Positions 49,805 through 60,206 of a stretch of 64,000 bases of DNA are shown piece after piece (positions within the stretch are counted from its first letter, which is position 1; each line of letters starts with the position of its first letter). The DNA lies in the NCBI GenBank assembly GCA_016194745.1, contig JACQBA010000018.1:90284-154283 (forward strand), given 5' to 3'. The translations under genes were made by a program, and so were the position numbers. A model generated the notes under the pieces. The model was given only the letters and a program-made list of their open reading frames with translations, was not told the origin of the DNA and did not search any database. This DNA is from Elusimicrobiota bacterium. GTDB taxonomy: Bacteria > Elusimicrobiota > Elusimicrobia > UBA1565 > JACRDR01.

Positions 49805-51649
49805 TCAGCGGGCCTTCTCCACGGGCATCGCGCCCTTGGGGGCCGTCTTGGGCGCCATCTTCTTCATAGGCGCCGCGGCGGTCTCCGACTTGTACATGGG
49901 GTAGTAGTAGCTTCCCCACGGCGACTGCGGGAACACCGGGTTGAACACGTAGCCCCGGACCCAGTCGCGCTCGGGCCGGTAGCGCACCGTGTTGATGAAC
50001 ACGAGGTGCGGCACGTCCGCGAACTCGATCGTCTGCAGCTTCGAGTAGAGCGCCTTGCGCTTGGCGATGTCCGTCTCCGACTTCGCCAGGTCGATGAGCT
50101 TGTCCGCTTCCGGGTTGGCGTAGTGCTGGACGATGGGATAGTTCCCCATCGAGTGCATCAGCGGATGCGCGAAGTTGTGGGGGTCCGGATAGTCGGCCTG
50201 CCAGCCCATGACGAAGATGGGCAGCTTCGAGGCGCGGTAGGCGTCGAGGAACGTCGGCCACTCCACCGGGCGCACGTCGATCTTGAACTTGGGGTTCAAG
50301 CTCTCGACCGCGCGCTTCATGATCGCGCAGACGTTCTGCCGCGCGACGTTGCCCGAGTTGTAGAGCAGGGTGAACTGAAACCCCTTCTCCCAGACCTGGC
50401 CCCCCCACGCTTTCTTGAAGTGCTCCTCGGCCTTCTTCAAGTCGAAGGAGTGCGTCTGACCGGTCGTGGAATGGCCCGGCAGCGTCTTCGGGATGCACCC
50501 GTTGGCCTGGGAGCCCTTGCCGCGGTATACGTCCTTGATGAGGCCCTGGTAGTCGAAGGCGTACGCGAAGCCCTTGCGGACGTTCACGTCGTTGAAGAAA
50601 TCCGCCGGGATGCCGTTGCCGTCCAGTTTTCCGGATCCCAGGTTGGGATTGCCGAGCGTATTGATCTTGAAGGTGAAGAACGCGACCGGGTTGATCTCGA
50701 TCGTGGCCAGGTCTTCGGTGATCCGCACGCCGTCCATGCCCTGCAGCTTGCTGTAGTCCGGCCAGTCCGCGTAGATGTTGTCCGCGTCCGCGGCTTGGAG
50801 CATGAGCTTGCGGGTGCTGAACTCGTTGATGCCCTTGATGATGACCTGCTTGAGCTTCGCCGGGCCTCTCCAGTAATTTTCATGACGGGACAAGATGAGC
50901 TCGTGCGTCTTTCGGTCCCAGCGATCGAGCATGAACGGGCCCGTGCCCATCGCCTTCGCGTGGAAGGGAGAGTTCTCCTTGTTGGTCGGGTTGTTGAACT
51001 TGACCCACGTCGCCTCGCTGCCGTCCCACGCGCCGTTCTTTGCGGCCCACGCTTTCGAGAGGATCGGCGAGTGCGAGCAGAAGATGGTGAGCAGCGGCGC
51101 GAACGGCTTCGGAAGCTTGATCACGACGTTGTTGCCCTGGACCTGCACGGCCTTCTCGGCGTCCTTGAAGGCGTTGGGATTGAGATTCCCCTTCTCGTCC
51201 CGGGTCGACGGATATCCCAGGATCGGCTCGAGGAGCAGCGCCGAGGGTCCGGCGTTGCGGTCGAGGAGCATGAAGCGGACGATCGAGTACTTCACATCCT
51301 CGGGCGTCAGCGGGGAGCCGTCGAAGAACTTGACGCCCTTGCGGATCGGGATGGTGTAGGTGAGGTTGTCGGCCGTGATGAGGCCGTTGGCCTTCGTGGG
51401 CACCTTCTCCGCCAGGAGCGGGATCATCTTCTCGGTCGAGCTACCCTCGAACTGGAAGAGGGTGTCGTAGATCTCGAGGATGGCTTCGTGGCTTGCCGTG
51501 TCGTAGGACCACGCGGGGTCCATGCTGTCGGCGTCGCTGATGTCGAGGTAGGTGTACGTGTCGGGGTTCTTCACCGCGGCCGCCGCGGGCGTCGCCGCGC
51601 CGGAAAGCAGGCTCAGGGTCAATGCGATTGCGAGGGTGCGCTCCATCAT
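49805..51649 (-). CDS. Peptide ABC transporter substrate-binding protein, family 5 (third paralogue)
   Basis: 614 aa. Signal peptide MMERTLAIALTLSLLSGAAT; the mature protein starts KNPDTYTYLDISDADSMDPA. The SBP_bac_5 signature YTIPIRKGVKFFDGSPLTPE lies near residue 100. Later blocks KGFQFTLLYNSGN and DVRPVEWPTFLDAYRASKLP are shared with the two paralogues upstream. A Lys/Ala/Pro-rich tail (about 595-614) is specific to this copy. There is no lipobox, so it is a soluble periplasmic peptide binder. AAGGAGG precedes the ATG, which overlaps the stop of the second paralogue. Confidence 0.93.
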   Translation of the reverse strand: MMERTLAIALTLSLLSGAATPAAAAVKNPDTYTYLDISDADSMDPAWSYDTASHEAILEIYDTLFQFEGSSTEKMIPLLAEKVPTKANGLITADNLTYTIPIRKGVKFFDGSPLTPEDVKYSIVRFMLLDRNAGPSALLLEPILGYPSTRDEKGNLNPNAFKDAEKAVQVQGNNVVIKLPKPFAPLLTIFCSHSPILSKAWAAKNGAWDGSEATWVKFNNPTNKENSPFHAKAMGTGPFMLDRWDRKTHELILSRHENYWRGPAKLKQVIIKGINEFSTRKLMLQAADADNIYADWPDYSKLQGMDGVRITEDLATIEINPVAFFTFKINTLGNPNLGSGKLDGNGIPADFFNDVNVRKGFAYAFDYQGLIKDVYRGKGSQANGCIPKTLPGHSTTGQTHSFDLKKAEEHFKKAWGGQVWEKGFQFTLLYNSGNVARQNVCAIMKRAVESLNPKFKIDVRPVEWPTFLDAYRASKLPIFVMGWQADYPDPHNFAHPLMHSMGNYPIVQHYANPEADKLIDLAKSETDIAKRKALYSKLQTIEFADVPHLVFINTVRYRPERDWVRGYVFNPVFPQSPWGSYYYPMYKSETAAAPMKKMAPKTAPKGAMPVEKAR

Positions 51650-53415
51650 TTTGCCTCCTTGGACAGATCGTAGTAGTAGTCGCCATACGGCGCGTCCGGC
51701 TCAACCTTCCTGAAAATCCAGCCCTTCACCCAGTCGCGCTCGATGCGGAAGCGGAACCTGTCCGCGATGAGCATCTGGGGCATCTCCTCGAATCCGACCC
51801 GTTGGATCTCGCGATACGCCTTGTCGCGCTTTTCGGGATCGAGGATCACGATGGCGTCCTCGATCATCTTGTCGAGCTTAGGGTTCGAGTAGTTCTGGCG
51901 GAACGCCCAGTCTCCGTGCGTGTGGTAGTACGGGAAGACCATGTTGTGCGGGTCCGGGAAGTCGGCGCTCCACATTGCGAGGAACATCGGCAGCTTGTGG
52001 CTGTGCCCCTGATCCAGGTAGGTGGGCCACTGCACGGTCCGGATGTCGATCTTGAACTTGGGGTTCAAGGCTTCCACGTTCTTCTTGATCATCTGGAACA
52101 TCGCCTGGACGTTGGGCTGGGTGTCGTTGTAGACCATCGTGAACTGAAACCCCTTTTCCCAGACTTTCCCGCCCCACGCCTTCTTGAAATGCTCGGTCGC
52201 CTTCTCCGGGCTGAACGTCACATTGGCGCCGTCGGCGTTGTAGCCGAGCATCCCCTTTTGGATGAGCCCCCGCGTCGGGCTCCCCTTGCCCCGCAGGATG
52301 TCCTTCACGTACGTCTCGTGGTCCATCGAGCGGGCGAACCCCAGGCGGATGTCCTTGTCGGAGAAGAACTCCGGAGGGATCCCGTCTCCGTCGAGTTTCC
52401 CGGATCCGAGGTAGGGATTGGCGATCGTATTGAGCTTGAAGGTGAACGCGATCCCGATGGGCGTCTCCAGCTTGGAAAGACGATCGTAAATCTTTACGTC
52501 CTTCATGTCCTGGACCTGCGGGAAATTCCCGATCGGGACGTACGTGGTGTCGGCGTCGCCCGCCTGGAGCATGAGCTTGCGCGTCGCGAACTCCTCGACG
52601 GACCTGATGACGATGGTCTTAAGCGCGGGAGGCTTGCGCCAGTACTTGTCGTTGCGGCGGAGGACGACTTCCTTGTTCTTGCGGTCCCACCGGTCCAAGG
52701 CGTAGGGTCCGGTGCCGTTGACGTGCTCCAGCAAATAAGAGCTCTGCTTCTGGGGGTTGTTGTGCTGCATCCACGTCGCCTCGGTCCCGTCCCAGCAGCC
52801 GTTCTTGACGCACCAAGACTTCGAGATGATCTCGCCGTGGCTCGCCAGAATGCCGAGAAACGGGCTATAGGGCCGTGCCAGCTTTATCGAGACCTTGTCC
52901 CCCGCCACGGTGATCGCCTTGTCGGCCCTCTGAAAGAGGTCAGGGATGGGCTTTCCGTCCTTGTCGCGCGTGGCGTTGATGCCGAGGATGGGGTCGAGGA
53001 GCAGGCTCGAGGGCCCGCCGGCGCGGTCCTGAAGCATGTAGCGGATGAAGGAGTATTTCACGTCCTCGGGGACGAGCGGAGTGCCGTCGTGGAAGACTAC
53101 TCCTTTTCGGATCGGGAACGTGTAGGTGAGGCCGTCCTTCGAGATCAGTCCGTTGCTCGTGCTGGGAATCTGCGCCGCGAGGAGAGGCTCGAATTCGATC
53201 AGGCTCGTTCCTTTGAACTGCACGAGCAGCTCGTACACGTTCCTGAGGATGTGATGGCTGCGGCTGTCATAGGACCACGCCGGGTCCAAGCTGTCCACCT
53301 CGCCGATCGTGGCGTAGATGAACGTGTCGGGATTCTTCACCTGCGCGAAGGCGGCGGGGCGCGTCGCGGCTATGGCGGCGAGGATCGCGGCTGCGGCTCG
53401 AAGTCGGCGCGTCAT
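51646..53415 (-). CDS. Peptide ABC transporter substrate-binding protein, family 5 (second paralogue)
   Basis: 589 aa from ATG 53415, which overlaps the stop of the first paralogue. Signal peptide MTRRLRAAAAILAAIAATRP, then KNPDTFIYATIGEVDSLDPA. The family block YTFPIRKGVVFHDGTPLVPE and the shared KGFQFTMVYND and IDIRTVQWPTYLDQ segments mark it as a tandem duplicate of its neighbours. Differences concentrate in the ligand-contacting middle region, which suggests different peptide preferences. There is no lipobox Cys. It lacks a separate promoter. Confidence 0.93.
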   Translation of the reverse strand: MTRRLRAAAAILAAIAATRPAAFAQVKNPDTFIYATIGEVDSLDPAWSYDSRSHHILRNVYELLVQFKGTSLIEFEPLLAAQIPSTSNGLISKDGLTYTFPIRKGVVFHDGTPLVPEDVKYSFIRYMLQDRAGGPSSLLLDPILGINATRDKDGKPIPDLFQRADKAITVAGDKVSIKLARPYSPFLGILASHGEIISKSWCVKNGCWDGTEATWMQHNNPQKQSSYLLEHVNGTGPYALDRWDRKNKEVVLRRNDKYWRKPPALKTIVIRSVEEFATRKLMLQAGDADTTYVPIGNFPQVQDMKDVKIYDRLSKLETPIGIAFTFKLNTIANPYLGSGKLDGDGIPPEFFSDKDIRLGFARSMDHETYVKDILRGKGSPTRGLIQKGMLGYNADGANVTFSPEKATEHFKKAWGGKVWEKGFQFTMVYNDTQPNVQAMFQMIKKNVEALNPKFKIDIRTVQWPTYLDQGHSHKLPMFLAMWSADFPDPHNMVFPYYHTHGDWAFRQNYSNPKLDKMIEDAIVILDPEKRDKAYREIQRVGFEEMPQMLIADRFRFRIERDWVKGWIFRKVEPDAPYGDYYYDLSKEAK

Positions 53416-55181
53416 GGAGTCGCTCCTTTCATTACCGGGTAGAAGTAGCCGTAGGGCATGATCGGGTTGTAGTAGCCGCCCTTGACCCACGACTGGTATA
53501 CCTTGACGTATTTGGTGTCGAGCGTGAAGATCTGAGGGACATCCTCATAGGCGATGCGCTGCAGTTCCGCGTACAGCGCCTTGCGCTTGTCGGGCTCCGC
53601 CTCCGCCACGGCCTCGCTGATCACGCGGTCCGCGCGAGGGTTGCTGTAGCCGGCGACCTTGGCGTAGTGGCCCTGGCTGTGGAGGAACGGGAAGACGGCG
53701 TTATGCGGATCGGGGAAGTCCAGCGCCCATCGCGCATTGACGAGCGGCAGCTTGCCCGCCTGCCAGGCGGAGAGGTAGGTCGACCACTGGATCGCGCGGA
53801 TGTCCACCTTGAACTTCGGGTTGATCGACTCGACGCCCTTTTTCAGGATCTCGCACGCGAGTTGGCGGTCGGCCCGCCCCTGCATGTACGCGACGGCGAC
53901 GCGGAATCCCTTCTCCCAGACTTGGCCCTTGTGCGCCTTCCTGAAATGTTCCTCGGATGCCTTGGGATCGAACGGCGTGATGGACTGCCGTTCGTTGTAC
54001 CCGAAGACGCCGACCGGGATGGGGCCGCGCGCGCGGCTTCCCTTGCCGCGGTAGCCGTCGCGGATGTATGCGTCGTAGTCGAAGGCGTTGGCGAAGCCGC
54101 GGCGGACCTCGATGTCCGAAAAGAAGTCCGAAGGGATGCCGTCGCCGTCGAGCTTGCCGCTGCCCACGTACGGACTGCCGGTCGCGTTCACCTTAAAGTT
54201 GAAGATGAAGGCGTTGTGAACCTCGAGGAAGGGCAGATCGTCCTCGACCTTGATGCCGGCCAGGCTCGCGATCTGGGGCAGGAATTCGCGCTCCAGCAGC
54301 GAGGCGTCGGCGTCGCCCGCCGCGAGCATCAGCCGCCGCGTCGAGAACTCGTCGAGCGTCTTGTAGACGATTCGTTCGAGCTTCGCCGGTCCCCGCCAGT
54401 AGTCCTCGAATCGCTTCAAGATGATCTGCTTCTGCTTCTTGTCCCACCGCTCCAGCATGAACGGGCCGGTGCCGTTGACGTGATCGTAGAGAAAGGGCGC
54501 TTCCTTCGACGGATTGTTGAACTGCGCCCATGACGCGGCGCTGCCGTCCCAGCCTCCGTTGGCGATCGTCCAAGGCTTGGAGACGATCGGACAGAACGCC
54601 GCGAGGATCGACAACAGCGGCGCGAAGGGCTGCTTGAGCTCCAGGACGAGGGAGCCTCCCTCAATGCGTACGGCCTTGTCCGCCTGCTCAAAGAGCCCGG
54701 GCACCGGCTTTCCGTCCTTGTCGCGGGTCGTCGCGATGCCGAGGATCGGCTCGAGCAGGAGCACCGAGGGCCCGCCCGCGCGGTCCGACAGGAGGAAGCG
54801 CATGACCGAGTACTTCACGTCCGCGGGAGTCAGCGGCGATCCGTCGTGGAACTTGACCCCTTTGCGCAGCGGAAAGCTATACGTGCGCTTGTCCGCCGAG
54901 ATGAGGCCGTTCGACGTTGACGGGACGATGGTCGCGATCATCGGCTCGAACTCGGTGATCGACGAGCCCTTGTAGAAGATCAGGGTCTCGTAGAGCTGGA
55001 AGATCATCTCGTGGCTAATGCCGTCGTACTGCCAATGCGGGTCGAGCGAGTCGACGTCGCCCATGATCGTGTACATGAAGGTGCCCGGATTGCGAATCTG
55101 CGCGTGCGCGGCCGGGGTGAGACCGGGAAGCAGCGCGCTCAGCGCCGCCACGGCGACGGCGAGGGACTTGGATCTAGCCAC
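53412..55181 (-). CDS. Peptide ABC transporter substrate-binding protein, family 5 (first paralogue)
   Basis: 589 aa with signal peptide [20 protein letters not shown] and mature start IRNPGTFMYTIMGDVDSLDP. The block YSFPLRKGVKFHDGSPLTPA is the SBP_bac_5 signature; VWEKGFRVAVAYMQGRADRQ and VDIRAIQWSTYLSAWQAGKL align with the two downstream copies. It has no tail extension. The gene overlaps the OPT transporter gene upstream by eight bases. It binds peptides in the periplasm and delivers them to the DppBC-like channel. Confidence 0.93.
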   Translation of the reverse strand: MARSKSLAVAVAALSALLPGLTPAAHAQIRNPGTFMYTIMGDVDSLDPHWQYDGISHEMIFQLYETLIFYKGSSITEFEPMIATIVPSTSNGLISADKRTYSFPLRKGVKFHDGSPLTPADVKYSVMRFLLSDRAGGPSVLLLEPILGIATTRDKDGKPVPGLFEQADKAVRIEGGSLVLELKQPFAPLLSILAAFCPIVSKPWTIANGGWDGSAASWAQFNNPSKEAPFLYDHVNGTGPFMLERWDKKQKQIILKRFEDYWRGPAKLERIVYKTLDEFSTRRLMLAAGDADASLLEREFLPQIASLAGIKVEDDLPFLEVHNAFIFNFKVNATGSPYVGSGKLDGDGIPSDFFSDIEVRRGFANAFDYDAYIRDGYRGKGSRARGPIPVGVFGYNERQSITPFDPKASEEHFRKAHKGQVWEKGFRVAVAYMQGRADRQLACEILKKGVESINPKFKVDIRAIQWSTYLSAWQAGKLPLVNARWALDFPDPHNAVFPFLHSQGHYAKVAGYSNPRADRVISEAVAEAEPDKRKALYAELQRIAYEDVPQIFTLDTKYVKVYQSWVKGGYYNPIMPYGYFYPVMKGATP

Positions 55182-57380
55182 GCTTGGACTCCTTCTCCGT
55201 CAGTATCTTCTCGCTTCCCGCGAGAAGGAGCAGCACCGTCAACGCCCCGAAAGCGACGAGCGCCGTCCCGTCGCATTGAGCCAGCGCCGGGAACGCGCCG
55301 CTGAGGTCGAGTCTCTGGGCCCATGACGGGCTCAACGACAGCATCGCTATGGCGATGCCGGCGATGGCGCCTCCCGCGATGTATCCGGAGGAGAACAGGA
55401 TGCCGGGGCTCATGTCGGATTCCGCCGCGGATTTCCGCGTCCAGCGGTCCGCCAGCCAGCGGACGAGACCGCCCACGAAGATCGGCGTGGAGGAGGAGAG
55501 AGGCAGGTAGACGCCGACCGCGAACGGGAGCGACGGGACGCTGCATAGCTCGAGCACGAGGGAGATCGACACGCCCAAGAGCACCAGGCCCCACGGGAGC
55601 TTGTTCGTCATGATGCCGTCGATGATGAGGGACATGAGCCGCGCCTTCGGCGCGTTGTACTTCTGGGCCGTAGTGCCGTCCATGCGCTTGGTCTCGACGC
55701 CGTTGATGCCGGGGTCGACGAGGTAGCGGATCACGCCCCCGTCGTCGACGAGATACTGGCCCGACGGCAGCGCGGGCACCTCGCCCTCGCCGACTCTCCA
55801 GACCTTGAACGCGACGCCCGCTTCGGCCGCCGGCGCTTCGGAGCTCCGCATCTTGTGCGTCTCGGTGAGCTCGTGGACGGGCGCCTTGACGGCAGGGAAG
55901 CTTCGGGGCGCGTAGACCGTTCCGGCGTCGTTGAGAAGGAGCAGCGTGGCCCCGATCACGAGGGCCGACGTGAGAGCGCCGACGAGCACCGCGATCTGCT
56001 GGTAGCGCGGAGTCGCCCCGACCAAAAATCCGGTCTTCAGATCTTGGGCGGTCGTTCCGCCGTTGGAGGCCGCGATGCAGACGACCGCCGCGATCGAGAG
56101 GGCGGTCAGGCGCGCTCCCTTGCCGATCCAGGCGCCGTTGGGATCGAGCTTGCTCATGAGCACGAACGCGAGGCAGGTGAGCAGCAAAGTCGCCACCGTC
56201 ATGCCGGAAATGGGGTTTGACGAGGAGCCGATCTCCCCCGTTATCCGGGAGGACACCGTCACGAACAAAAACCCGAAGACGACGATCAGCAGCGCGCCGA
56301 GAATCCCGCGCAGACCTAGACCCAGTCCGAGAGCGGGCGCCGCCGCGATCAGGAAGACGAGCGCTCCGCTTCCCGCGACGACGATCCAATTCGGCAGGTC
56401 GTTCTCCGTGCGCAGCTTGACCTTGCCGGACGCCTGTCCCGCTCCGGCGGCGATGTCCGACAGGCCCGACTTGATCGAGCCCCAGATGGTCGGCAGCGCC
56501 TGGAAGAGGCTGATGATCCCCCCCGCGGCGACCGAGCCGGCGCCGATGTAGAGCACGTACGACTTCCAGATCTCGGCCGGGGACATGTCCTTGATGAGCT
56601 TCGCGGCGGGGAACAGCGGCGCCGCGGCGTTCTCGCCGAAGAGCTTGATCGCCGGGATCAGGACCCAGGAGGCCAGGATGCCGCCCGCGACCATCACGCA
56701 GGAGATCTGCGTCCCGATGATGTAGCCGACGCCGAGCAGCTCCGGGGCGACTTCGCCGCTGATCGTGGCGCCCTTGAAGAACGAGAGCAGACGCTCGGGC
56801 GTGTCGTTCCAGAGCTTGAATCCGCTCATCATAACCTTGTAGGCGGTCGCGAGGCCGAATCCCGCGAACACCGTCTTGGCGCTCGAGCCGCCCTTTTCGC
56901 CCACGATGAGTACGTCCGCGCACGCCGTGCCTTCCGGGAATTGGAGCTTGCCGTGCTGCTTGACGATGAAGACCCGCCGCAGCGGGATCATCATCAATAC
57001 GCCCAGAAGCCCGCCCAAGGAGGAGACGATCATAACGCGCGCGATGTCCATCTCGTAGCCCAGGATCATGAGCGCGGGCATCGTCACGCCGACGCCGAAG
57101 GCGATCGACTCGCCGGCGGAGCCGGTGGTCTGCACGATATTGTTCTCGAGGATCGTCGCGCGGCGTACGCCCGGGATGCGGCTGAACAGCCGAAACAGCG
57201 TGATGGACAAGACGGCGATCGGGATGGAGGCCGAGACCGTCATGCCGACCTTCAGCACGAGGTAGAGCGACGACGCGCCGAAGACGATGCCGAGGATCGC
57301 GCCGACGACGACGGCCTGCCAGGTGAATTCGGGGAGCTTCGCGGAATCGGCGACGTACGGCTCGTGCTTGGCCGCCGTGG

Positions 57381-57384
<4 letters not shown>
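55174..57384 (-). CDS. Oligopeptide transporter, OPT family
   Basis: 736 aa with about 15 hydrophobic helices. The N-terminal [20 protein letters not shown] and [20 protein letters not shown], and the [18 protein letters not shown] loop (about 150), are typical of bacterial OPT proteins. [19 protein letters not shown] and [19 protein letters not shown] are further family blocks. An unusually large hydrophilic loop (about 520-610) includes [23 protein letters not shown] carriers are proton-coupled secondary transporters of peptides or metal chelates, unrelated to ABC systems. Its place between the ABC ATPase and binding-protein genes, overlapping both, is unusual. Confidence 0.92.
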
Positions 57385-58405
<1,021 letters not shown>

Positions 58406-58409
<4 letters not shown>

Positions 58410-59440
58410 GATTCGGATCCTGCAGCCGCGGCGGGGCGCTCGTCGTACCGGTGACGGCATTCCTTCGTCTTCTCCCGGTAGAGGAGGCAGTTGGCCATGT
58501 GCCCGTCGGGGAAATAGTACTCGTCGGGATCGGTCGTCTTGCAGATCTCGCTGACCTCGGCGCAGCGGGGCGCGAAGGGGCAGCCGACGAACGGCTTGTA
58601 GAGCTCGGGCGGTTGTCCGGGGATCGCGGCGAGGCGGTGCTTGCGGCCGTAGATCGACGGCACGGAGTTGAGAAGTCCCTTCGTGTACGGGTGCTTCGGG
58701 TCGCGGAAGAGGTCCTCGACCGGGGCCTTCTCGACGGCGCGCGCCGCGTACATCACGACGACGTCGTCGGCCATGCCCGCGACCACGCCGATGTTGTGCG
58801 TGATCAGGATCACGGCCATATGGAGTTCCTTCTGCAGGTCGCGAATGAGCTCGAGGATCTGCGCCTGGATCGTGACGTCCAGGGCGGTCGACGGCTCGTC
58901 CGCGATGAGGATGTCGGGATCGCACGAGAGCGCCATGGCGATCATCGCGCGCTGCCGCATGCCGCCGGAGAACTGGTGCGGGAAGTCCTGAACGCGCCGG
59001 TCGGCGTTGGGGATGCCGACCTTCTTGAGCAGCGTGACGGCCTTTTCGAGGGCCTTGTCGCTCGAGAGCTTCTGGTGCAGCATCACGGCCTCGGCGATCT
59101 GCTCGCCGATCGTCAGCACGGGATTGAGCGACGTCATCGGCTCCTGGAAGATCATGCCGATGCGGTCGCCGCGCAGGCTGCGCATCTCGGACTTCGGGAG
59201 CGTGAGGAGATTCCTGCCTTGGAAGAGGATCTCCCCTCCCACGATCTTGGCCGGAGGCTCGGGCAGGAGCCTGAGGATGGAGAGCGCGTGCACGCTCTTG
59301 CCGCTGCCGGATTCCCCGACGATCGCCACCGTCTTGCCGGGATAGAGGTCGTAGCTCAGCCCGTCGACCGCTCTGACGACGCAGCCTTCGAGGTGGAATT
59401 CGGTCCGGAGATTCCGGACGGAGAGGATCGGCTCCATCAA
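58406..59440 (-). CDS. dppD: Dipeptide/oligopeptide ABC transporter ATPase (DppD/OppD-like)
   Basis: 344 aa. Walker A GESGSGKS (about 41-48), Q-loop [16 protein letters not shown], signature [16 protein letters not shown], Walker [17 protein letters not shown] and H-loop [13 protein letters not shown]. The C-terminal domain carries [14 protein letters not shown], the cysteine motif of the DppD/OppD family. Two ATGs stand in tandem at the start; the first overlaps the stop of the RAM-domain gene (ATGA). It heterodimerises with DppF-like. Confidence 0.94.
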
Positions 59441-59670
59441 ATGGCGGTAGTGACCAAAGACTCCGTGGAGAGCACTCCGGGGATCGAGCGGATGTTGTGG
59501 ACCACGACGTTGGAGAGACTAGGAAGGTCTTCCGTCTCCATGTCCAACACGAGGTCCCAGCGGCCGAAGACGGCGGAGACGTGCGAGACGCCTTTCGTTT
59601 CCTTGATCTTGGCCAGCGCCTGTTTTTCTTTGCAGGCCATCAGCCTGACGAGAACGAGCCCGGTAACCAT
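59437..59670 (-). CDS. Stand-alone Lrp/AsnC ligand-binding (RAM) domain protein
   Basis: 77 aa from ATG 59670, preceded by GGAGGAG; the ORF to 59703 has no ribosome-binding site. The whole protein is one alpha/beta RAM domain: [20 protein letters not shown], then [20 protein letters not shown] and [20 protein letters not shown]. The usual Lrp helix-turn-helix is absent. Such stand-alone RAM proteins oligomerise and bind amino acids. Being first gene of the peptide-uptake operon, it may sense imported amino acids and modulate a full-length Lrp or another partner; that is inference. Confidence 0.88.
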   Translation of the reverse strand: MVTGLVLVRLMACKEKQALAKIKETKGVSHVSAVFGRWDLVLDMETEDLPSLSNVVVHNIRSIPGVLSTESLVTTAI

Positions 59671-59722
59671 GCTTGCTCCTCCGCGAGATGTCAAGAACTG
59701 CAAAGATCGTCGAACAAATCGG

Positions 59723-59730
59723 AGTATACT
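59723..59730. promoter_or_regulatory. Palindromic -10 element shared by divergent RAM/dpp and dtd units
   Basis: AGTATACT is a perfect palindrome in the 80-base divergent gap, so TATACT can be read as a -10 on either strand. On the plus strand it ends 20 bases before GTG 59751. No good -35 accompanies it on either side. Confidence 0.35.
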
Positions 59731-59750
59731 AAATTATGTAACATTAGCTC

Positions 59751-60206
59751 GTGCGCGTTTTGATCCAGAGAGTCCGACGGGCGCAGGTGTCGTTCCCCGA
59801 GGATGCCGCGCTCAAGCCCAGGGCCATCGGAGCCGGTCTCTTGATCCTCGTGGGCGTAGGCGAGAAGGACGACGCCTCCGCGGCGAGACGGCTCGCGGAG
59901 AAATGCGCGCAGCTCAGGATCTTCCCCAATGACGACGGCAAGTTCGACAAATCCCTGGGCGACGTCCGCGGTTCCGCGCTCGTGATCAGCCAGTTCACGT
60001 TGTTCGGCGACTGCAGAAAGGGTCGCCGCCCGGATTTCACGTCCGCTATGGCGCCCGCGTCGGCTGAACCGCTGTATCGCGCCTTCGTCGGCGATCTCAA
60101 GTCGCTCGGCGTCCCGGTCGAGACGGGCGAGTTCGGCGCGAGCATGGACGTCGAGCTCGTCAATCACGGCCCGGTCACGCTATGGCTGGACACGGAAAGC
60201 GCGTAG
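59751..60206 (+). CDS. dtd: D-aminoacyl-tRNA deacylase
   Basis: 151 aa, normal DTD length, from GTG 59751. It opens MRVLIQRVRRAQVSF, then GLLILVGVGEKDD. The active-site motif SQFTLFGDCRKGRRPDF (about 78-94) and the second motif NHGPVTLWLD (about 138-147, Gly-cisPro) are intact. It hydrolyses D-amino acids and glycine mischarged on tRNA. It starts a four-gene plus-strand operon and its end overlaps the next gene by 25 bases. Peptide import beside a D-aminoacyl-tRNA editing enzyme may be coincidental. Confidence 0.96.
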   Translation: MRVLIQRVRRAQVSFPEDAALKPRAIGAGLLILVGVGEKDDASAARRLAEKCAQLRIFPNDDGKFDKSLGDVRGSALVISQFTLFGDCRKGRRPDFTSAMAPASAEPLYRAFVGDLKSLGVPVETGEFGASMDVELVNHGPVTLWLDTESA